Positions 57,450 to 64,000 of a stretch of DNA of 64,000 nt are shown piece by piece. Numbering within the stretch: the first letter of the stretch is position 1; each line of letters starts with the position of its first letter. The DNA lies in contig NW_026461790.1 of the NCBI RefSeq assembly GCF_021730395.1, positions 1 to 64,000 on the forward strand, written 5' to 3'. This stretch comes from Mercenaria mercenaria (taxonomy: Eukaryota; Mollusca; Bivalvia; Venerida; Veneridae). The position numbers were made by a program, and so were the translations under genes. Below the pieces are notes generated by a model, which saw nothing but the letters and a program-made list of their open reading frames with translations, did no database searches and was not told the origin of the DNA.

Positions 57450-58025
57450 CATGGGGGACTAATTTTTGTGGATTTTGTGGTCGAGTCAATCCCCGAAATT
57501 TTATCCCAACAAACAAGTAAAACTTCCATTCTTTTTAGAGTTCAAAAGTTGAAATCCACAAATTCATATACGGGGCGATTTGACTGGTTATCAAACCTGG
57601 CCAAGATATTATGCCCACAAACATTATCTGCAAGTTTGGTGAAGATCGGATGAAAACTGTTCGACTTTGAGAGCGGACAAGGCTAAATATGCAGATTTCG
57701 AGTAATTCAAGGGCCATAATCCATGAGTTCCTAAGGCGATTTGGCTGGTTATCTAATTTGGCAGAGATATTATGCCCACAAAGATTGTCACCAAGTTTGG
57801 TGAAGATCAGATGAAAACTATCCGACTTAGAGAGTGGACAAATGTAAATTCGTAGTGTTTTAGTGATTCAATGGTCATAATCCAAAAGTGTCTGGGGTAA
57901 TTTGGCTGGTTATCGATCTTGGCTGAGATATTATGCCAACAAACATTGTCACCAACTTTGGTTAAGATCGGATGAAAGCTGGTTGACTTGGAGGGTGGAC
58001 AAGGCTAAATTTGTGTTCACATAAT
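57450..58025 (+). repeat. tandem repeat, three units of about 165 bp
   Basis: 'gatttggctggttatc' recurs near 57,575, 57,740 and 57,900. Each is followed by 'gagatattatgcccacaaa' and 'agtttggtgaagatcggatg'. Confidence 0.8.
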
Positions 58026-58639
58026 ATGGTCCGCTCTTCCAGAGACAGGCGTATAAAAATGTGTTTCGTTTGCTGCAATCTATACTGCAGCATTATTTGT
58101 TTGTGTTGACTTTATCACCGTTATTTCAATTACAAAATGTATGTAATACCAGGCAGTTAACATAACCAGTGTTCCTGGATTCTTTACCAGTAAAAACCTG
58201 TTACCCATAAGTTAGTGCCAACTTCCCCACATGAATCAAGGACAAATTGAGGACAAATGATATAAGCCACAATGTCTTTTATCAAGTCACGGAGAACATA
58301 CGTTTTGCCCAGGGATTGAACTAATGACACCGCGATTCATAGATCTGCACTCTCCCTATTGAGCTAGGTAGGCAAATACTGCAGCATTATGAATGTGAAT
58401 TGTTATATGAAACCTGTAAATGAAAGTAAATGAAAATTTATAACCTGAACCCCCCACCCCCCACCTCCCCGAAAAAAAAAAGAAATATAGGTACATGATA
58501 TGCTTTTTTGAAAAGAAATAATCATTATAGCATAAAACAGCTCTTTTTGTAGTTTCAAAGGGTGTTTTCAGAGGAGAGAGAAGGTGTGTTAACAAGAAGC
58601 GCAAGCAATGCTGTTTACACATCTATTTGTATTTACTAG
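58026..58639. other. non-coding
   Basis: No gene or clear repeat apart from C-rich 'accccccaccccccacctcc' at 58,448. Confidence 0.35.
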
Positions 58640-58791
58640 TTCAAACAAGCAAATTCGATCAATTGGCATCCCCCGCCGAAAGGGCTTGTGTCGAGGAATG
58701 GCAAAAAATATATCCTGCAAAATGTTAAGGATGTTACTAAGAAGCAAATAATTTCATTAGTCAAAATCATTTTAACAGAAAAAGAATGTTA

Positions 58792-58796
58792 TTTTT

Positions 58797-58827
<31 letters not shown>

Positions 58828-58830
58828 GGG
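58792..58830 (+). repeat. T15-G24 homopolymer pair
   Basis: Fifteen T followed by twenty-four G. A similar T12-G20 pair is at 63,449-63,480 and a G-rich 'ggggggtgggggtggggg' run is at 60,593, all at comparable places in copies of the same element. Confidence 0.9.
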
Positions 58831-58909
58831 TGATCCGGTGAGGGTACAAAACTTTACATGTTTATTATAAATATTGATGGAAAATTAACAACGAAAAAAA
58901 AAAGTAACT

Positions 58910-60425
58910 CTGGATTGCTCACCTGAGTAATATGAGCTATATGTTTCAAATGTTAAACTGATGATTTCTAGAAACTCTTTGGAAGATTTTCCTATGTACA
59001 ATCAAGTAACCCCTGGGACGGGGCAAATTTTACCCTGGGGGTCATGATTTGTTTGTAAAAGTCTACTACGCAATGTTACATATCAAATATAAAGCTCTAG
59101 GCCTTCTGGTTTATTTTTAGAAACTTTTGAAGATTTTTCTATGTACAATCTAGTTACCCGTGGGGCGGGGTCAATTAGACCCCGGGGGTCATGATTTGAA
59201 CAGAATTTGTAGAAGTCTACTAGGCAGTGCTACATGTCAAATATCTAAGACATAGGCTTTCTGGTTTATTTTTAGATTTTTTTTAAAGATTTTCCTATGT
59301 AAAATCAAGTGATCTCAGGGGCGGGGTCAATTTTGATCCAGGGGTTCATGATTTGAACAAGATATATTATAGAGGTCCAATAGGCAATGCTACATGTGAA
59401 ATTTCTAAGCTCTAGGCCTTCTAGTTAATTTTAGAAACTTTTTGAAGATTTTCCTATGTAAAATCAAGTGACCCCTAGGGCGGGGTCAATTTTGATCCCC
59501 CTGGTCATGATTTAAACAACTTTAGTAGAGGTCTACTAGGCAATGCTACATGTCAAATATCTAAGCTCTAGGGCTTCTGGTTTTTGAGAAGAAGATTTTT
59601 TAATATTTTCCTATGTAAAATCAAGTGACCCCTGGGGCGAGGTCAATTTTGACCCTGGGAGTCATGATTTGAACAAATTTTGTAGAGGTCCACTAGGCAA
59701 TGCTACATGTGAAAGCTCTAGGCCTTCTGGTTTATTTTTAGAAAATGTTTGAAGATTTTACAATGTAAAATCAAGTGACCCCTGGGGCGAGATCAATTTT
59801 GACCCCGTGGTCATGATTTGAACAATTTTCGTAGAGGTCCACTAGGCAATGCTACATGTCAAATATCTAAGCTCTAGGGCTTTTGGTTTTTGAGAAGAAG
59901 ATTTTTAAAGATTTTCTTATGTAAAATCAAGTGACCCTTGCTTTTGGTTTTTGAGAAGAAGATTTTTAAAGATTTTCTTATGTAAAATCAAGTGACCCTT
60001 GCTTTTGGTTTTTGAGAAGAAGATTTTTAAAGATTTTCTTATGTAAAATCTAGTGATCCCTGGGGCGGGGTCAATTTTGACCCCGGGGTCATGATTTGAA
60101 TAAACTTGGTAGAGGTCCACTAGGCAATGCTTCACACCAAATATCTAAGCTCTAGGGCTTCTGGTTTTTGAGAAGAAGATTTTTAAAGTTTTTCCTTTCG
60201 GTTGCCATGGCAACCAGAGTTCTGCATGGAATTCAATTCTTTGAACAATTTTGAAAGGGGGCCACCCAACGATCATTCCTGTGAAGTTTGGTGTAATTCT
60301 GCCCAGTGGTTTTCAAGAAGAACATTTTTTTACAAATTGTTGATGGACGACGCACAACACACGACGGACATCAAGAGCGGTCACAATAGCTCACCTTGTC
60401 ACTTCGTGACAGGTAAGCTAAAAAA
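58910..60425 (+). mobile_element. satellite-carrying element, second copy
   Basis: Starts 'ctggattgctcacctgagta' and shares the 155-bp units and tail ('cggttgccatggcaaccaga') with 52,541-54,525. The end has a perfect hairpin 'tgtcac ttc gtgaca' at 60,397-60,411 before 'gtaagctaaaaa'. A 61-bp subunit ('tgcttttggtttttgagaag' and following) is locally amplified three times at 59,878-60,060. Confidence 0.75.
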
Positions 60426-61205
60426 ATTGGGTGGGAGGGAGTGCGGGGCGGATGCATGATCGGGATGGTGGGCATGACTGAGTGGAGAGTGAGGTGGGGC
60501 AATGGTACAACTTTGCATGTTGATGAAATATTCATGGAAGATTTGAAAATAAAATAAAATAAAAAGGAATGTTTTTGTTGTTGTTGTTTTTTGGGGGGTG
60601 GGGGTGGGGGTGGGGTTATAATAAATGTTTATGGAAATTTAATGAAATTCTACCAATTGGTTGGTTTCTTATGTACAAATCTGTGGATTTTTTAACAATT
60701 AAAGGGCAATAACTCTAAGGGAAACTGAATACAAAATAATAATTGACAGGCATCAGCGCAGTATTCTGGTTCATGTTTATTTCAAGTGTTATGAAAGTCT
60801 ATCTGATAGTTACTGAGAAATGGCTGCAGACAGACATTTTTGGGCATTTTTCATTCAATAAAGGGCAATAACTCTAAGGGAAATGGACCAATCCAAAAAA
60901 CAACTTAACGGGCATCATCACAGTATGTTGGTTCATCTTTATTTCAAATTTCATGAAATTCTACCGGCTAGTTACTGAGAAATGGCTGCGGACGGACATT
61001 TTTGGGCATTTTTCATTAAGTAAAGGGCAATAACTCTAAGGAAAATTGACCAATCAAAAAATAAACTTCATCACATCATCGCAGTATGTTGGTTCATGTT
61101 TATTTCAAGTTTCATGAAACTCTACCTGCTAGTTACTAAGAAATGGCTGCGGCCGAACGAATGCACGGACAACGCCATTCAATACCCCCCCCCCCCCCTC
61201 CCCCA

Positions 61206-61510
61206 GGGGATAATGAAAAACGTAAAGGCATAATGACCCTATAACGCAAAATTAAATAAAGAAAGGAAACTCTCCCTCCAGATCAATGTACATGTAATAT
61301 TAACTTAATTTAGCTTTTTAAATATTTTGTGCTTTTGCCTGCAAGTTGTAAATTTTTAAATTCAAAGACTTCTTACTCACCCCCTACCCACCAACACCCC
61401 ACATTCCAACTACGAAAAATTTGAATTTTGTAAAACTTGTGTACACATCTTGTAAAATAAAGCAGCAATTCACAAAAAAATTCAGTTTATCAAACAGCAG
61501 ACATCCATAA
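61206..61510. other. non-coding, AT-rich
   Basis: Nothing recognised. Confidence 0.35.
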
Positions 61511-61519
61511 ATTCATACA

Positions 61520-62472
61520 AAACTAGAATGTGTCTGTAGGACACAGGATGTGCCACCCACTGGTACATTTGTCACAAATAAGGGAAAATCATTCAAATGT
61601 TTGCAGTCTTAATGCAGGGGTTTTTTTTTCGGCCGTTTTTATAGCCGTTATTCGGCTATATTCCCAATGCCAAAAAGTATGTTTTTTTTTCCCAAAATGA
61701 GTGCAAAAATTCCCAATCTACATTCTGAAAAAAATTTCATCAAAATTGCACAAAACATTGACCAAATTATGGACAATTTTGTAATGGAAGTATGTTAAAG
61801 AAGTTGTACAATGTGAAACAAGTGTATGAGAAAGTGCTTAAACACATCCTTACTATCTCCTATGGGACTAAATATTTCCAAATTTGGAAAATTTACACGT
61901 CAAAATTCCCAACTTTGGGGGTATAGGCTATGTTCCCAAATTGGCTAGAAAAAAACCCTGCTTAATGGGGTATAGCCTCAAAAAAAATCATGAAATGGAT
62001 TCATTATTCTATACCATATACTTTTTGAGATATGAGCATCACAAACAAAAAATAAATGCTAAAATTCTCAAAAAGAATGCCAAGTGTGCAAGTTCACATT
62101 ATGATAAAGACTCAAGCAAGGTTTCATGAATTTACATTAAATACTTTTTAGTGAGGCACATAATTAGGTGAAAATGTGCATTTTTTTTTTAACTATTTCA
62201 GGGGCCATAACTCTGAAAATAGGGGTGGACCCAGATCAAAAATAAGAGTGTGCAAGATTATATCATGATAAAGATTCATGCAAAGTTTCATCAATTTATA
62301 TCAAATATTTTTTGAGCTAGGCGTGTCACAAGGTGAAAATGTGCACAAAGAAGTGTTTTTCTTCTATCAGTATCTCTTAGAATATTACCAACGCTACATT
62401 CATCATTGTTTTCTTCCTTAATTCGATGTCAGGGTGAGTAGAATAGCTAGACTGTTTTTTGAATAGTCGAGT
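61520..62472 (-). repeat. interspersed repeat related to the 11,409 family
   Basis: The right end 'ctgttttttgaatagtcgag' is the reverse complement of the start of the 11,409 repeat. Internal modules 'tcaagcaaggtttcatgaat' and 'atgcaaagtttcatcaattt' repeat about 185 bp apart. It carries the hAT-like MITE at 61,615. Confidence 0.6.
61615..61960. mobile_element. hAT-like MITE (346 bp) with 7-bp target duplication
   Basis: Ends 'caggggttttttttt' and 'aaaaaaaccctg'. Subterminal 'attcccaa' motifs are repeated in both orientations. 'cttaatg' flanks both sides (61,608-61,614 and 61,961-61,967). CAGGG ends with a 7-8 bp duplication are typical of hAT. No coding sequence. Confidence 0.8.
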
Positions 62473-62589
62473 ATGGAATGATATTTAGGTAAATATTACA
62501 CAATGCCTGCTGACTGTTACAATTTACTCACTGACACTCTCACTGTGCTTACTGGTATAGTAATCATGCATGCTGGCACCTTTAACACG

Positions 62590-62660
62590 CTTGTTGACAA
62601 TGATACCACGCTTGTTGACAATGATACCATGCTTGCTGACAATGATACCATGCGTGCTGG
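62590..62660 (+). repeat. 21-bp tandem repeat, three units
   Basis: 'gacaatgataccacgcttgtt' three times with few changes. In the open plus frame (62,503-62,685) it would give 'LVDNDTT'-type heptads, but the frame has no other support. Confidence 0.7.
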
Positions 62661-63137
62661 AAGTTACAACTTCTTTGCTGCTTAGACCCTGATGTCTATA
62701 TCATAATTTCATTTGGCAAAATGACAGTGCCGTGTACCGTATTGGAATATTTCAACATGCCGGGACTGTATATAAGCAACATTGCACAGTTACAATGCTC
62801 ACAGAAGAAAATACAGGATGTGACCACACAATATGAAAGATGCAATCAGCCACTAGGCAAGTTGAAAGTAAGCATAATGCAAAGTGCAACATTGCACGTC
62901 ACATTTTGATACCAGGGGGCAGGTTAGTACTGCCGCATGCATAGTGTCAAAACAGTCATCACTGACTCAAGTTCATAAAGAACATGTTCAAAATAACGGT
63001 TTGACACATTATTAGCAATCTGCAAAATTCTGTCCTTAACAGCCAGTTTAATTTGTGAAATCTCAGGAATTTCAAACTGTAAGTCTTCCATTTATATAAC
63101 ACGTCACTTGTAAATAAACGCAACATTAAAAATAAAC
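62661..63137. other. non-coding
   Basis: Short frames on both strands, no signature. Confidence 0.35.
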
Positions 63138-64000
63138 AAGCAAATTCGAGGAATTGGTATCCCCCGCCGAAAGGGCTTGAGGTGAGGAAAGGCAAAAAAA
63201 AAAATATTTCTGGCAAAAAGTTAAGGATGTTACTAAGAAGCAAATAATTTCCTCAAAATCATTTTAACAGAAAATGAATGCTTTTTTTTTTTTGGAAGGG
63301 AGGGGGGGTCAGCGGAGAGGGGTGGGGGATGGGGACGTATGATCGGGGTGGTGGGCAAGACCGAGTGGAAAGTGAGGTGGGGGAATGGTACAACTTTGCA
63401 TGCTAATAAATATTCATGGAAGGTTTGAAAAAAAAAAAAAAGGAATGATTTTTTTTTTTTGGGGGGGGGGGGGGGGGGGGAGAGGGGGGAGGGTGTGTGA
63501 CCAAGGCAAGGTGATGACCAGGTGTGGGTACAAAACTTCACATGTTTATACTAAATGTTCATGGAAAAGAATGAAAGAAGTTTAATGAAATTCTACCAAC
63601 GGGTTGGTTTGTTATGTACAAATCTGTAGATTTTTAAACAATTAAAGGACAATACCTCTAAGGAAAATTGACCAGCTGAAAAAAGAAAAATGAACGGCAT
63701 CATCAAAGTATGTTGGTTCATATTTATTTCAAGTTTAATGAAATTCTACCACCTTGTTACTGAGAAATGGCTGCAGATATAGATTTTTCATTAAATCAAG
63801 GGCAATAACTCTAAGGAAAATTGACCAGTCCGATAAAAAATTTGACGGGCATCATCGCAGTATGCTGATGTATGTTTATGTCAAGTCTTATGAAATTCTA
63901 CCTGATAGTTACTGAGAAATGGCTGCGGACGGACATTTTTGGGCATTTTTCATTAAATCAAGGGCAATAACTCTAAGGGAGATTGACCAATCTAAAAAAC
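63138..64000 (+). mobile_element. second copy of the composite element, running off the window
   Basis: Same start as 58,640 ('caagcaaattcgaggaattg'), the same 'tggtacaactttgcatg' modules (here twice), the T12-G20 pair and units of about 160 bp ('agggcaataactctaagg') up to the last base. The satellite carrier found in the first copy is absent. Confidence 0.65.

Larger units (their letters stand above)
58640..61205 (+). mobile_element. composite element interrupted by the second satellite carrier
   Basis: The start 'caagcaaattcgatcaattg' + 'gcatcccccgccgaaag' is repeated at 63,138. After a T15-G24 run (58,792-58,830) the sequence is broken by the array element 58,910-60,425, then resumes with 'aatggtacaactttgcatg' and an array of about 160-bp units ('gggcaataactctaagg' at 60,703, 60,863 and 61,023), ending at a C14 run. 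The copy at 63,138 shows the uninterrupted order. Confidence 0.6.

Noticed and set aside
52541-60425. CRISPR-like regularity of the 155-bp arrays
   Set aside because: The units are continuous satellites without short conserved repeats separated by unique spacers, and the host is an animal.
62503-62685. Frame with 'VDNDT' heptads
   Set aside because: Derived from a three-unit 21-bp tandem repeat; no further support.

Overview
The window looks like a piece of a marine bivalve mollusc genome, most likely a heterodont (venerid-type) clam. The base composition is AT-rich, gene density is low, exons are split by long introns, and there are many short (about 125-165 bp) tandem units with phrases such as 'aaggtcacacttgg' and 'gggcaataactctaagg' that I associate with clam genomes. 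No bacterial operons, rRNA, CRISPR or functional tRNA genes are visible. Species assignment is inference; no database was searched.

Left part (1-25 kb). Degenerate tandem repeats are followed by a 2.4 kb minisatellite (4.26-6.65 kb, basic unit 27 bp). Three tandem paralogues of a B-box/coiled-coil (TRIM-like) gene lie at 9.25, 15.36 and 21.96 kb. The first and third have intact 847-bp first exons and homologous second exons. The middle one is cut after about 200 bp, at a junction with minisatellite-type DNA. The first gene can continue by phase-matched splicing either into a Gly/Tyr-rich exon embedded in an interspersed repeat (11.57 kb) or into an exon with a C4HC3 PHD-like zinc finger and a poly(A) signal (14.38 kb). 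Around 6.57-7.9 and 15.55-17.4 kb lies a second duplicated block. One copy has received a probable solo LTR, the other a 1.35 kb inverted-repeat element. A decayed hAT-type transposase gene occupies about 17.95-19.9 kb on the minus strand.

Middle part (25-43 kb). The clearest system is a nearly complete 7.2 kb DNA transposon (about 29.96-37.16 kb) with long imperfect terminal inverted repeats. It carries two convergent two-exon genes: a THAP + HTH + DDE (IS5/PIF-like, ISL2EU type) transposase and a SAP + SWIM + YqaJ-nuclease protein. Each gene has one apparent frame change. Several smaller elements are nested inside it. Directly to the right is a Ty3/Gypsy-type LTR retrotransposon (37,821-42,672) with nearly identical LTRs and a 5-bp target duplication; it is broken internally.

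Right part (43-64 kb). A minus-strand gene remnant has a C2H2 zinc-finger first exon (50.9 kb) and a phase-compatible large exon (46.35-45.1 kb) of a transposon-like family. The rest is mostly tandem-repeat-carrying elements: two arrays of about 155-bp units with shared ends (52.5-54.5 and 58.9-60.4 kb), one dimeric higher-order array (55.0-56.6 kb), and arrays of about 160-165-bp units (57.5-58.0, 60.65-61.2 and 63.6-64.0 kb). Scattered throughout are foldback MITEs, a TIR element that carries a tRNA-like Pol III box, two tRNA-derived SINEs and a hAT-like MITE with target duplications.

Few genes here look like working host genes. The two B-box genes are the best candidates; most other coding sequence belongs to mobile elements.
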